Shown: positions 28,952 through 38,471, counted from the first letter of the stretch. The stretch: DNA of 64,000 nt from Nitrosomonas sp. (GCA_016710135.1 JADJLM010000001.1:62001-126000); one strand, 5' to 3'. Notes: generated from the letters alone by a model not told the origin. Numbers and translations: made by a program.

Positions 28952-29067
28952 CTGGCGACGCGAAAGCCGGTATTGTTGTTCGATTCATCGGTATTGTTCC
29001 TGTTGCGGTTAGCCGAACGCAGGTTCTGTGGATTGTTGTTCCAAGACCCGCCGCGAACCACCCGGCG
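28952..29067 (-). repeat. DGR template repeat (TR)
   Basis: On the minus strand it reads like a target C-terminus in which the variable codons are nearly all AAC/AAT (would translate as SWNNNPQNLRSANRNRNN and so on), the classic adenine-loaded DGR template. It lies between the RT gene and target gene 1, lacks the downstream hairpin found at both VRs, and its first 59 bp overlap the 3' end of the RT frame. Apparent ORFs across it (28501-29172) are not real proteins. Confidence 0.92.
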
Positions 29068-30145
29068 ATCGTTGCACCTTGTCCCCTCGATGGAAGTATA
29101 CCTCGGAAAAAATAGCACGACATAAGGATTCACTATTGGCCTGACGCGCATGCCCCAACCAGCCAGCAACATGCGGTTTGATGGCTTGTAATGAGATACG
29201 CCATTCGTGATACGCTTTGGCGAGGCGCTTTAGTTTGCGGCGGAAACGATAACCACTGCCACGCGCCAGGCGAATTTGTGAAGGGAAAACCTGATAGCCG
29301 AGCACATCCAATCCAGTCGTAACGGGGACTAACTGTTTCTTGCGCGGATGAATACCAATTCGCTCTGATGCTAGAAATTGCTCAATGGCCGCACAGCTTT
29401 CCCAAAGTTGGTTTTTCGAGTTGCTGCACAGAATCATATCGTCGACATAACGCAAATAGGCGGGTAAGTTTAATGTGGTTTGGATGAAATGATCTAAATC
29501 ATTCAAATAAATATTGCCGAAGCATTGACTGGTTAGATTTCCTAAGGGTAAGCCGACGCTTCTTGCTGCCAAGTCAACCAAATCATCTGAATCAGCCCTG
29601 ACAATGGCTGGATTAAGCGGTTCCGGGCTTGAATCGATAATCCGATCAAATAACCATAAAATATCGGGGTTGGAGATGAAACGGCGTAATTTCTGCTTCA
29701 AAAGTGCGTGATCGATACTGTCGAAATAGCGGCAAATATCGATTTTCAAGGCGTATCGATATTGCTTTGCCCAAGCTTGATAGTGTTGGACTGCACGATG
29801 AACGCCTTTGTGCTTGCGGCTTGCATAGCTATGTTTAATAAACTGCTGATCGATGATCGGTTCGACGATATTCATGAGTGCATGCTGCACCACCCGATCA
29901 CGAAAGGGGGCTGCTGAAATCAACCGCGTTTTGCGGTCGGTTACCTGAAATTGGTGAAACGAACCGGGTTGATAACGGCGGGATTGCAAGTTGTGGCGAA
30001 TATCGGTGAGTTCGTATTCCAAATTCAATTCAAAGTGTTGGATTTCCGATTGCTGCCGTTTTCCGCGCCGTGCTTTACGGAAGGCGAGTAGTAAATTATC
30101 CCATTCCAGAATCTGTGTCCAAAGCGAATCGACCGGTTGCTTCAT
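29009..30145 (-). CDS. DGR reverse transcriptase
   Basis: 378 residues, group-II-intron-like RT fold without endonuclease or maturase domain: palm Asp in ALKIDICRYFDSIDH (~residue 135), GLPLGNLTSQCFGNIYLNDL with the DGR-type GxxxSQ signature, catalytic YVDD in LRYVDDMILCSN (~residue 236), and GYQVFPSQIRL. It copies the TR RNA with adenine misincorporation to make mutagenic cDNA. Overlaps avd by four bases (atga). The last ~19 codons read into the TR, so the natural C-terminus is encoded by template sequence. Confidence 0.92.
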   Translation of the reverse strand: MKQPVDSLWTQILEWDNLLLAFRKARRGKRQQSEIQHFELNLEYELTDIRHNLQSRRYQPGSFHQFQVTDRKTRLISAAPFRDRVVQHALMNIVEPIIDQQFIKHSYASRKHKGVHRAVQHYQAWAKQYRYALKIDICRYFDSIDHALLKQKLRRFISNPDILWLFDRIIDSSPEPLNPAIVRADSDDLVDLAARSVGLPLGNLTSQCFGNIYLNDLDHFIQTTLNLPAYLRYVDDMILCSNSKNQLWESCAAIEQFLASERIGIHPRKKQLVPVTTGLDVLGYQVFPSQIRLARGSGYRFRRKLKRLAKAYHEWRISLQAIKPHVAGWLGHARQANSESLCRAIFSEVYFHRGDKVQRSPGGSRRVLEQQSTEPAFG

Positions 30146-30501
30146 GTGCTTTCTCCACTGGTTTGTTTACGCCACCCCCCAATTTGACGGCCTAATTCGA
30201 CCATGCGTTCCGCACCTTGGCCATAATGGTGGGTCGAAATCGATTGCAGGGTATGACTGAGCCGCCATAGATGCCGCACCACATCCAATTGTAAATTGGC
30301 GGTATCCAATCGACTCGATCGCACTTTCTGATAGGCAGCCTGAATAAGCTGTTCGAGCACTTGCAACAACCCGGTTTCAATTTTTTCACCGAGGGTATAA
30401 CGGCGATTGCGCGGAAATTGATCGAGCTTCGGAATGATCCAGGCGAGTAAGGCATGGCAGTCTTCCACGACTTTCGGCATATTGACTTGCGGTTGTTTCA
30501 T
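30142..30501 (-). CDS. avd: DGR accessory variability determinant Avd
   Basis: 119 residues, four-helix bundle: PKVVEDCHALLAWIIPKLDQ, FPRNRRYTLGEKIETGLLQV, LDVVRHLWRLSHTL and GGWRKQ, the typical FPRxxRYxLGxxI pattern of Avd/S23-like proteins. Avd binds the RT and TR RNA and is required for mutagenic homing in studied DGRs. Translationally coupled to the RT. Confidence 0.88.
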   Translation of the reverse strand: MKQPQVNMPKVVEDCHALLAWIIPKLDQFPRNRRYTLGEKIETGLLQVLEQLIQAAYQKVRSSRLDTANLQLDVVRHLWRLSHTLQSISTHHYGQGAERMVELGRQIGGWRKQTSGEST

Positions 30502-30524
30502 ACTATCCCTCCCAAAAAAATCGC

Positions 30525-30543
30525 GCAGGGGCTACGCCCCTGC
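30525..30543. other. DGR-associated hairpin downstream of variable repeat 2
   Basis: Same 8-bp stem and 3-base loop as at 27651-27669, 51 bases past VR2, embedded in an ~80-bp flank nearly identical to the one downstream of VR1. Followed by a T run on the minus strand, between target gene 2 and avd. Confidence 0.7.
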
Positions 30544-30584
30544 AACCCCAACAGCACAAAGAGACAAACCCCAAAGCACAAAAA

Positions 30585-31829
30585 TCAAAAATCCCTGGCG
30601 ACGCGAAAGCCGGTAATGTTGCTCGATCCACCGGCATCGTCCCCGTAGCGGAAAGCCGAACGCAGGCCCCGTGGATCGCCGTCCCAAGACCCGCCGCGAA
30701 CCACCCGGCGAATGCAATTGCCGCCGTTCTTTTCTAACCAAGCTGAACCATCAGTGGGAGCGCCGTCGTAGTTGCTATGCCAGCAATCCTGCGTCCATTC
30801 CCACACATTACCGGCAGTATCGTACACGCCAAAGGGATTGGGTTTGAAAGAACCTACGGGTGCGGTTTGTTGGGCATCCCATTGACTACCACAGCCAACG
30901 CAGACTGCATTGTTTTGCCCAATGGCCTCACCCCACCAATAAGCCGTGGTGGTGCCAGCGCGTGCCACATATTCCCATTCTGCCTCAGTCGGTAAGCGAT
31001 ATTTTTTGCCCGTTTTTTTCGCTAACCATTGCACATAGGCCTGTGCGTCGTTAAAGCTCACCTTGATAACTGGTTGATTGCCGCGCCCCCAGCCATAATC
31101 ATCGGGCAGTGGGTGTTGTGTATCGCTGGCAAAGGCATCGTATTGGGCAAACGTGACTTCATAGCGACCGATTTCGAAAGGATAAGTAAGAGTAACCTTG
31201 CGCTGCGGCCCTTCATCGGAACTTCGACCCGCTTCAGATTCCGGCGAACCCATGATAAAGCTTCCGGGTGGAATCCGCACCATTTGCGGTTCCTCAAAGG
31301 GTAGACCGGTTGACGGAGCGGTTTTTTCATCCGCTGGCGCAACATAGGGCACGTGCAATTCATCGTTAAACGCGGTGAGCGGTTGGTAGGTGCGGTTTAA
31401 CGTCACTTGAATGGTTGAGGCCGGTAACGTGCTGTCTTCCTCGGGTTCAATCGATTCTCCATAGGTGAGCCAGCGTAAACTCACGGCGATTTGATCCGCA
31501 ATGGCTTGACCACCGGGTGCGTAGCGGATGCGATTAGAACTGGCTTGCTTGTCACCCGTTGTCGAGTCCGCAGCGGCACTATCATCCAGTTTGACAGTGG
31601 TGCTTGGACTCCGTTGCTTGAACTGTAGCGCCTCACTGAGCGCCCGCGCTAGCGGTTGGATCGTTTGAGTATGGCGAATATGTACCGGCCAAGCGCTGTG
31701 TTCTCGCATGGTCAAGCTATGCCGCAGTTTATACCAGCTCCCCTCATCGACTTGGTTCCACCCAACGTAAAGGAGTAGTGTGGCAACCGCCGCAAGGAAG
31801 CTGACGATGAGCGCAGGGCGGAGAATCAA
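30585..31829 (-). CDS. DGR target protein 2: membrane-anchored FGE/C-type-lectin-fold protein
   Basis: 414 residues from a TTG start (no in-frame ATG; the frame is open further upstream, where LDPLDFKLP may be the true N-terminus). One transmembrane helix (LIVSFLAAVATLLLYVGW), a ~120-residue linker, then an FGE domain: RIPPGSFIMGSPESEAGR, YRLPTEAEWEYVARAGTTT, FGVYDTAGNVWEWTQDCW. The C-terminal GGSW...TGFRVARDF is variable repeat 2. FGE-fold DGR targets act as diversifiable binding domains rather than sulfatase-modifying enzymes. It follows the vWA-like gene and precedes avd. Confidence 0.85.
   Translation of the reverse strand: MILRPALIVSFLAAVATLLLYVGWNQVDEGSWYKLRHSLTMREHSAWPVHIRHTQTIQPLARALSEALQFKQRSPSTTVKLDDSAAADSTTGDKQASSNRIRYAPGGQAIADQIAVSLRWLTYGESIEPEEDSTLPASTIQVTLNRTYQPLTAFNDELHVPYVAPADEKTAPSTGLPFEEPQMVRIPPGSFIMGSPESEAGRSSDEGPQRKVTLTYPFEIGRYEVTFAQYDAFASDTQHPLPDDYGWGRGNQPVIKVSFNDAQAYVQWLAKKTGKKYRLPTEAEWEYVARAGTTTAYWWGEAIGQNNAVCVGCGSQWDAQQTAPVGSFKPNPFGVYDTAGNVWEWTQDCWHSNYDGAPTDGSAWLEKNGGNCIRRVVRGGSWDGDPRGLRSAFRYGDDAGGSSNITGFRVARDF
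30595..30710 (-). repeat. DGR variable repeat VR2
   Basis: 116 bp homologous to the TR; 18 differences counted over the 95-nt core, all at template adenines (Asn codons to Asp, Gly, Phe, Tyr, Ser, Ile; also AGG to GGG, GAA to GGA). VR1 and VR2 differ from each other at most of these sites, showing independent rounds of mutagenesis. Confidence 0.92.
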
Positions 31830-31891
31830 TAAACGAGTTGCGTGCGGCAGCTCTTTTGCTGAAGCGCTGGGTAATTTGAAGTCTAATGGAT

Positions 31892-33841
31892 CTAATTGGC
31901 GCCCAGTAACACCTGCGCAAAAATTGGATCGTTTGTGGCTTGCTTGGTATCGCTGGCTTGCAATTCACTAAGACGAAGCAGGAGCGCTTGTTTAGATAAG
32001 GTACGGATTTCAAGTTTTAAGGTGCCAGCAGTTTCTTTATCCGTCAATTGCGTAAATAAGCGTTGCCACGCCGATGAGATACGCTCACGTTCGGTATCAT
32101 CTAAATCGGACAACAAATGAACCCGCAGCCAATAAGGGAAATGGGCATGGGTTAACCAGGGTAAGCGACTGATCCGCATTAAGCGTTGCTCACGTCGCTC
32201 GGGAGGGTCGATGGTTTGCTGCACGGTATTTAAATGACCATATAACAAGTAATCGAGTGCTTGGGTTAATTGCCAATTGGGTTTGGGGTATGCGGCAATG
32301 GTTCTAAGTAAACGCAGCCCATACGGCCCCAAAAACTGCGTTAGCTGCTGGGTGAGTTGGGTAAGATCGATATCATAAGGGAGTTTCTCTTTTAGCCAGG
32401 CATCCGGTTCGCTGATGATTAATTCGGGTAATTTGATGGGATTTGCGGATTGTACTGCAACCGGTTTTGTGCGTTGGGCAGCGGTAAAATAGTTTACCCA
32501 TTGCGCAAAGCTTGCGCGCAGGAGCGGCAGTAGTAAAAATTGATGGCCTGCTAATAAAGCAGCATGAGGTGCATTGGCATCCTGCGGATGTAGCCAAATT
32601 TTGTTTTGCCAAGGCGTTAAGGCATCGAGCCAGGGCCTCGGTTCTCCACTCAGCGGGTGAAAAACAATGTCAGTTTCACTGATGATGATCAGACGCACGC
32701 CATTAAAACGCGCATAGAGTTGATCGAGATGAATATACTGTGGCTTAATCGGTGTGTTATCTTTCCATCGAATTAACCACCGGGGGTCATCACGGAAACG
32801 ATAGGTCTCGATGTGCAGCCCTAATTCGCGAAAACGTTTTTGTAATTCTTCGACGAGTGCGGCCTTTTGATCGCTACGATGCATACTGCGAACTAGCATG
32901 AGATGTTCGGGCGCAATGCGGCGGTTACGGTAAACGGGATAGAAGTAATCCCCTTGGCGTGCCGTTGCGTCAACCGTTGCCTCGATATCGAGACGATGCG
33001 ACGGGATGAGTTGAGCCGCGCGTAAATTACGCAGCGCTTGTTCTGCTTGAGCACCTCCCCAAATGGGCGTCAATACCTTTTCAAAGCGCAATTGATTAAA
33101 TAAATCGTCGCCAGTGGCTGGTTGACGCTTGAGTATCCGTTGCGCGTGGTAGTGCCGCATTAACCCTAAGAGCGCGATAAGCCAGGGTAAGGCTAAGACG
33201 GTGCAAGCCAGCGCGGTTAACCATTGCTTTTCATTGCGCGTCAAGCGCAATGGTTCTGGTTGTGATCGAGGCGCGATGTGATCGATGATCGGGGTGGAAG
33301 CTTGTGTTGTTGGCGGTTGCTTATCGACATCTGGTTTAGATGGAACGGTAAGCTGCTTTTGGGGTGGCGTGGTTACCGGTGGTGTCGGATATTTCAGGGC
33401 AAAATAAATCAATGTAGCGGTGATTGCGATCACGGTAAAGATCGCGAACATCCATTTACGGCCAACTTGCTTGATTTTCTGGCGCAATGCGATGAGCGCA
33501 GCTTGCCCTGGAGTGCTTAAACGATTGGGGGCAGAAAGGGTAAAGGCATCGCTTTGCTCATCCTTTTGATAATCCGCAGACGCTGCTTGGGTGTGTATGG
33601 TCCACCAACGTTCATAAATCGCTTTGAAACGCGCTTGTTCTTCAGGGTTGCGACAAAAGAGAGGGCCTAATAATAACCTTAACTGATCGGTATCGTGCGG
33701 TAGTTTATTTTTTGTTTGAATTGTGCTAGCAGCCGATAAACGGAAAGCCAGACATCAGGCCCACAAGCGAATCCTTCTGCACGTAAAGAGATCTGCGAGC
33801 TGATCTAGGTGGTGGAAAGCGGTTTCAATGGTCGTTGTCAC
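31892..33841 (-). pseudogene. Membrane-anchored vWA-like protein of a MoxR-linked system (two frameshifts near N-terminus)
   Basis: The main frame (31892-33487) has two transmembrane helices (~residues 12-30 and 88-110) and a domain with LVRSMHRSDQKAALVEELQK, LGLHIETYRFRDDPRW and RLIIISETDIVF, which resembles a derived vWA/CoxE-like domain. Further N-terminal sequence lies in other frames: RAEGFACGPDVWLSVYRLLA and KLPHDTDQLRLLLGPLFCRN, joined by single-base changes in a T run and an A run. Likely start GTG 33841, 11 bases after the MoxR stop. vWA proteins pair with MoxR ATPases for ATP-driven remodelling of partners. Confidence 0.6.
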
Positions 33842-33851
33842 AGCGATTGAA

Positions 33852-34982
33852 TCAAGCGGTCACTGGGAGTTCTAGCCACTTTTCGATTAGTTGCTGCGCT
33901 CTGTTTTGATCTTCTTTATGTTTAAACAGCGTTACTTTGGCGCTGCTTACAAACAGATTTCGCCAAGATGCTTCGCTGAGCGTTAGTTGCGGAGATCCAC
34001 CGCGTTTCTTCAAGAGCTGAATCCAATTTAACAGTTCTGCTGTTGAGGGGTTCTTTTGCAGCACGATTTCATTGCGGAGATAATCAAAAAGCGAAATGGC
34101 GGCATTCCAGAGATTTTTCTGGTTATTGGGTTGATCGGGTCTTGAATCGAATTCAAATCCTAAGCGTTTTTCAACAATTTGCTCCAAGGTGATGCCCTGA
34201 TCTGGGTTGCTACCATTCGTTAGCTGCCTCCGGAAAGGCGGTATATCCAGATGATAATAAACACAGCGACGGAGAAACGCTTCCGGTAATTCACGTTCGC
34301 GATTACTGGTAATGATGACGATGGGGCGCAATAAGTTTTGCTTTCCGTGGTTGTCATGATTACTGAGCGATACGACGGTGCGTGCTTTTCCTGCCTGAAA
34401 AATTTCAGGAATATCGAAGCTCATGCGGTCAATCTCGTTGAGGATATCGTTGGGAATTTCACGGGGTGCTTTATCGATTTCATCGATGAGTACTACTGAA
34501 CGCTGCGGTTGCGGTGGCAATGTTTCCAGGCAAGAACCCAACCCCAATGCTTGAATGCGATCTGGGCCTAACGCATGTAAGATGGCGAGCCCAAGGGCTT
34601 CAAACCGGAGATAGCGGCGCGCATCGGTTTCTTCGTCTTCGATTCTTGCAGCGCGGAAGCGCCCTAAGGTATCGAAATGATAAAACAAATCTTTACTTTG
34701 AGTGTCGGATTTAACAGTAAAACTTAAGGGCTGTGTTGGAAACCCTAATTCCCAAGCGAGACTATAAGCGAGTTGAGATTTGCCACAACCCGGTTCGCCT
34801 GTTAATAACAAGGGTAAACCGAGTTCTAAGGCCACATTGACTGCTGCGGCAAGTCCTGCGGGTGCTAGGTAATCTTTAGGATGGGTGAGTTCATCGGGAT
34901 CAAAGCTGGGTAAATTCTGCCATGCGGATGATTCTTTTTGCTTACCTTTGCCGGTGTAATAATCTCCATCGGTGGTTGTCAT
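33852..34982 (-). CDS. MoxR-family AAA+ ATPase
   Basis: About 376 residues from ATG 34982, preceded by ggagaa (a longer frame reaches 35015). Walker A LLLTGEPGCGKSQLAYSLAW, Walker B VVLIDEIDKAPREIPNDIL, sensor 1 VIITSNRERELPEAFLRRC. MoxR proteins act as chaperone-like remodelling ATPases with vWA partners. The gene sits between the TIR effector and the vWA-like gene on the same strand, giving the MoxR-vWA-effector-FGE layout described for some prokaryotic conflict systems. Confidence 0.85.
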   Translation of the reverse strand: MTTTDGDYYTGKGKQKESSAWQNLPSFDPDELTHPKDYLAPAGLAAAVNVALELGLPLLLTGEPGCGKSQLAYSLAWELGFPTQPLSFTVKSDTQSKDLFYHFDTLGRFRAARIEDEETDARRYLRFEALGLAILHALGPDRIQALGLGSCLETLPPQPQRSVVLIDEIDKAPREIPNDILNEIDRMSFDIPEIFQAGKARTVVSLSNHDNHGKQNLLRPIVIITSNRERELPEAFLRRCVYYHLDIPPFRRQLTNGSNPDQGITLEQIVEKRLGFEFDSRPDQPNNQKNLWNAAISLFDYLRNEIVLQKNPSTAELLNWIQLLKKRGGSPQLTLSEASWRNLFVSSAKVTLFKHKEDQNRAQQLIEKWLELPVTA

Positions 34983-35024
34983 TGTTTCTCCATTAATGAG
35001 ATGGGTAGCGTTCAATTAAAGGTT

Positions 35025-36248
35025 TCAAAACTTTTTCAGAGTAATCATAGGGATATCAGGTTGCTCGGTAAATGCTTTTAGCGCCTCGCTAATGGAGTCG
35101 CGTAACGTATCATTATCGATATAAAGCTTTATCCAATCTTTAATATCAGCGTGATAATTGGGTGAACGAAGCTGGGGTAACAGCGCTTGTTCTAAATTAT
35201 GCTGCTGTAGCGCGGCTATTATTTGTTCTTGCGAGAATTGCTGGGGGGGGGCAATTTCGCAGATGAGTAATAGAAAATGACTTTTGGAACTAGGGTGTAA
35301 TTGCAGGTCTTCCCAAGCGCTTAGGAGGTTTGCTAGAAAATTAGGTGCGTTAATTTCTTCTCGAAGCGCTTCACGATAGAAAATGTGGCATTCAGGCAGT
35401 TGACTTAATCTTTCTTGAAGCGCAGTTTGCTCTCGTTGGCAGGTGAGCACGTCACCCAATAAATCCCATAAATATTGGCTATAGTTTTCGACAGTTGCTA
35501 GTTTTTGCAATTCCTCTGGTTCATTGGTTAAACCCAGATCAGCATTCAATTTCTTGAGACTGGGCGCATGTTTGGAATCGCCGATTAAAACTTTTTTCGA
35601 GTAAGTGAGCTAATCGAAATCGAATCGCGACAGGCCATTCCTGTTCGGGACCAGCTAATATAAATCCGAGTGTTTTCTCTGACGAGAGCAGCATTCTTCG
35701 AGGATGCGCCCCTTAAAATGCTGAAATTGAGCTGCTCGATTTAATTGGCCAATTTCATATTCTGCGAGGGTGTAATTATTGGTAATTTTTAAAGTTTTGT
35801 TGGGTTGTTCTTGGTGAAAACTTGGAATCGGCTCCGTGTTTGGTTTTAATCTTTTTCCTTCGATACTTTGCAATAATTTTTGTTTGGCGGTTTCAAGATC
35901 GATACCGACTAAATCAATATAATTGATTGCGGCTAGCAAGCCACTGGTGATTTCTACTGGCTTTACTCGAATTGGGATTAATTTTCGCTGTACGCCAGTT
36001 GGATCTTGTGCAAATGCTGCTGCCCATTCTGGGGAGGTATATACTGACTCAAGAAAATTAGGGGAGAGTACTGCAATGGTTTGGTTAGTGTTTTTTAATG
36101 CATCATCCATTTCTAAGACAAAATTATTGCCCTTCTTAAAGTCCCACGCCTGGATAATAATTGTGTAGCCAGCTTTCTCAAGTTGCCAGGCAACCCAAGC
36201 TGCATTATCTTCGTCTGCCTTGTTATAGCTGATGAAGAAATCTTTCAT
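35025..36248 (-). pseudogene. TIR domain fused to an inactive-STAND-like domain (two frameshifts)
   Basis: N-terminal TIR domain (residues 1-135): MKDFFISYNKADEDNAAWVA, YTIIIQAWDFKKGNNFV, IAVLSPNFLESVYTSPEWAAA, a catalytic-type Glu in the last motif. After residue ~180 the frame breaks; adding a G in the gggg run near 35713 gives MLLSSEKTLGFILAGPEQEW, and removing an A near 35590 continues to SLKKLNADLGLTNEPEELQK and the 35025-35549 frame. The C-terminal part lacks a P-loop, as in iSTAND-like domains. TIR domains of this sort degrade NAD+ or transmit death signals; here it is the likely effector of the system. Confidence 0.65.
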
Positions 36249-36383
36249 GATCGATTTTTGTTTTTTGGTAAGAATGATGAATCTATCATAACTGATGGCG
36301 GATTCAAGTCATATCGCAATGCCTGAGAAAATGACGCTACAATAAAAAAGTTGTTTTTAATACTTTTTTTCTAAAAAGCACTG

Positions 36384-37533
36384 CTATTTTTTCAATACAG
36401 CGAGTGTTTCTACATGGGGGGTATGCGGAAACAAATCCACCAATTGAATTTCAGTGAGTGTCCATCCCTTTTGGGCGAAAGCCCAAGCATCACGTGCGAA
36501 GCTCTCGGGATCGCATGAGATGTAATAGATGGTTTTCAATGTGCAAAAATATTCAAAAAAGCCTTTCATGTTTTTCAGGCCAGCGCGTGGAGGATCGAGC
36601 ATGAGAGTATCCGCATCGCTGATTACTTTTTTGATGGTTTTCCAAACGAAGGGCTTGAATAGATCGATTGACTGTGCGTCAACATTGGGCAGATGTTTGG
36701 TCTTGAGTTGCCGAATCGCGTCCAATTCCACTTCATAGGCAATGATCGAACGACAGCCCGAAGCCGCAAGGATTTCAGTGAAATTACCGGAACCGCAAAA
36801 ACAGTTCGATGATTTTCTGCGGCGCGGGATTTTCTGCTATTTTGGCGCTGAGCCAAGCTTTGATCCAAGTATTTTGTTCGCTATTGCCTTGTTTGAAAGG
36901 GCGCTTGTGGTTGAGGCGAATGTGTTCAAAAGGCAGATCATCGTCGACGTCGATAAAACTCCAATCAAAATTCTTTACTGGCTGCCAATCGCTTTGGGGT
37001 AATTGGTCGCGTAGTTTATGCAATAACGATCTGCAGGTTTCATTTAGAACGAGGCAATCCTGAATCGGTGCAATTTGATGGGCGCCTTCTGTAACGAAAC
37101 CGAGTTGATGGCCATCGGTCTTGACTTGGAAGCGGTTGCGGTAGCCATATTGCAATGGCGAAGGATGAACGGGGGGGATGGTGAGTTGTCCGGTATCAAA
37201 CCCAACTCGCTTCATTGCATACATGAAACGGTTACGCTTTTGTTCGAGCTGGCTTGCATACGATGCGATCATCCATGGGCACCCTGCACAGGCGGTTTCT
37301 GTCGTTCCTAGAAATGGGCAAGGTGCGTGTTGGCGATCAACGGCAGGTTGAAGTAACTGAACTAGTTTCGCATAGCCATATTTTTTGTTTGGCAACCGTC
37401 GGTCAATGACTTCGAACTCACCGTAATCACCGGGCCACGTACCGGAAACAAAATAAGAAATACCATCTTGTTCATTTTGAACGACACCCAGGCCTTTTTG
37501 TGAGAGGTGTGTGATTTGACCCTTAAATGCCAT
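36384..37533 (-). pseudogene. 23S rRNA (uracil-5-)-methyltransferase, RlmC/RlmD/TrmA type, frameshifted
   Basis: N-terminal piece 36784-37533 has a TRAM-like start (GQITHLSQKGLGVV), Fe-S-type cysteines (CPFLGTTETACAGCPWM) and QYGYRNRFQVKTDG. The C-terminal piece 36384-36731 has DADTLMLDPPRAGLK and the catalytic YISCDPESFARD. Removing one A from aaaaa at 36797-36801 (plus strand) restores ELFCGSGNFTEIL, the SAM-binding motif, across the break. So one ~383-residue gene; the enzyme makes 5-methyluridine in rRNA. Divergent from the RiPP cluster. Confidence 0.8.
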
Positions 37534-37826
37534 GTGTTGTTATTTCCCGTATCGATACAATTTTTGAGGCGCATGGTCCCATAAGTCGATTGTGCCTGCA
37601 AGTAAGGCCTATGGCGGTAAAGTTTGAAACGGTGTGCTTTTTATCACTGTGCAGGAAGAGCAATGAAGCTATGTTAATACCAGATTGAAAGATCAGGAAG
37701 TGAGGTGATTGATTTCGCGCAATCACCTATTTTCATTGCGAGTCTATATAGGATCAATGATTCGTTAGTCTATCTTTAATCTAAATGTGTTTCTTTAAGT
37801 TATTCAATTATCGATTGGAGGTCAAC

Positions 37827-38066
37827 ATGTGTTATCAGAAGTATATTCTAAATCATTCAGATTCGATGATGGTACTCGATGCCAATGAATTAAATGCCGT
37901 TTCAGGCGGGTGGTGTGGAACACCGTATCCAGGTTCTTGGGGAATTCCTCCGGTGCCCCATCCAGATCCTTGGGCAAGTGTTTTTGACAGCAAGCTCTCG
38001 TTAGTGAGCTTAAACCCACAACCATTACCGCCTGCCGAAATTGGAGGATTTACCTTAGGTTATTAA
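37827..38066 (+). CDS. RiPP/bacteriocin-type precursor peptide 1 (double-glycine leader)
   Basis: 79 residues from ATG 37827, with ggagg 7-10 bases upstream. Leader MCYQKYILNHSDSMMVLDAN followed by ELNAVSGG, the classical double-glycine cleavage site for C39 peptidases, then a core rich in Trp, Pro and Gly (WCGTPYPGSWGIPPVPHPDP) and ending with SLNPQPLPPAEIGG. It is likely cut and exported by the ABC transporter 3.5 kb downstream. The NPQPLPP motif is also seen in other small secreted peptides; its meaning is unknown to me. Confidence 0.72.
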   Translation: MCYQKYILNHSDSMMVLDANELNAVSGGWCGTPYPGSWGIPPVPHPDPWASVFDSKLSLVSLNPQPLPPAEIGGFTLGY

Positions 38067-38471
38067 AAATCAGAGGTGGGGGCAATTTGATTGGAGGCCA
38101 AGTGTTTTCGTTTTCCCTGCTTCTATTTCAAATTGCGCCCGACTTTTTCCTTTACTTGACGCTAACGGTTTTTTTTCTCTTTTGGTTGTCATTGATTGTT
38201 CCTGGTTTCGCATTCGTTCTCTTTGCTGATTCATTGCTGAGTCGGTAATAAATTCGCTATGCATTCGCTGCTGTAATCAATTTTTTAGATCTGTGTCTTT
38301 GTGGTTTTTCTCACTGCTAATTTATGAAATAAAAATTAATGTTGAGTCGGACTGAATGATGCATCGCTGAGTGATCTGAGCGTTAAGCGCATGAGCAACG
38401 TTGGAAATGACCAGCGAGGAATCATCAATCGGTTTATTTCAATTCATTTAATTTTTTCAAGGAGATTGATC
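38067..38471. other. Intergenic region between two precursor genes
   Basis: About 400 bases. A 64-codon minus-strand ORF (38070-38264) is present but lacks a ribosome site and any recognised motif, so it is not called. No hairpin terminator was noticed. A promoter for the second precursor is expected here; the only clear signal is the aaggaga ribosome site just before 38472. Confidence 0.3.

Noticed and set aside
28501..29172. A 223-codon ORF with Asn-rich centre and Gln-rich end
   Set aside because: Its first third is the RT/TR region read in the target frame; only its C-terminal ~100 codons belong to a real protein (N-terminus of target 1 before a frameshift).
27640..30600. CRISPR-like repeats (similar segments at 27.6-27.8 and 30.5-30.7 kb)
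   Set aside because: Only two copies 3 kb apart, explained fully by DGR variable repeats and their flanks; no spacer array in the window.
38070..38264. 64-codon minus-strand ORF between precursor genes
   Set aside because: No ribosome site, no motif, opposite strand inside a same-strand operon.
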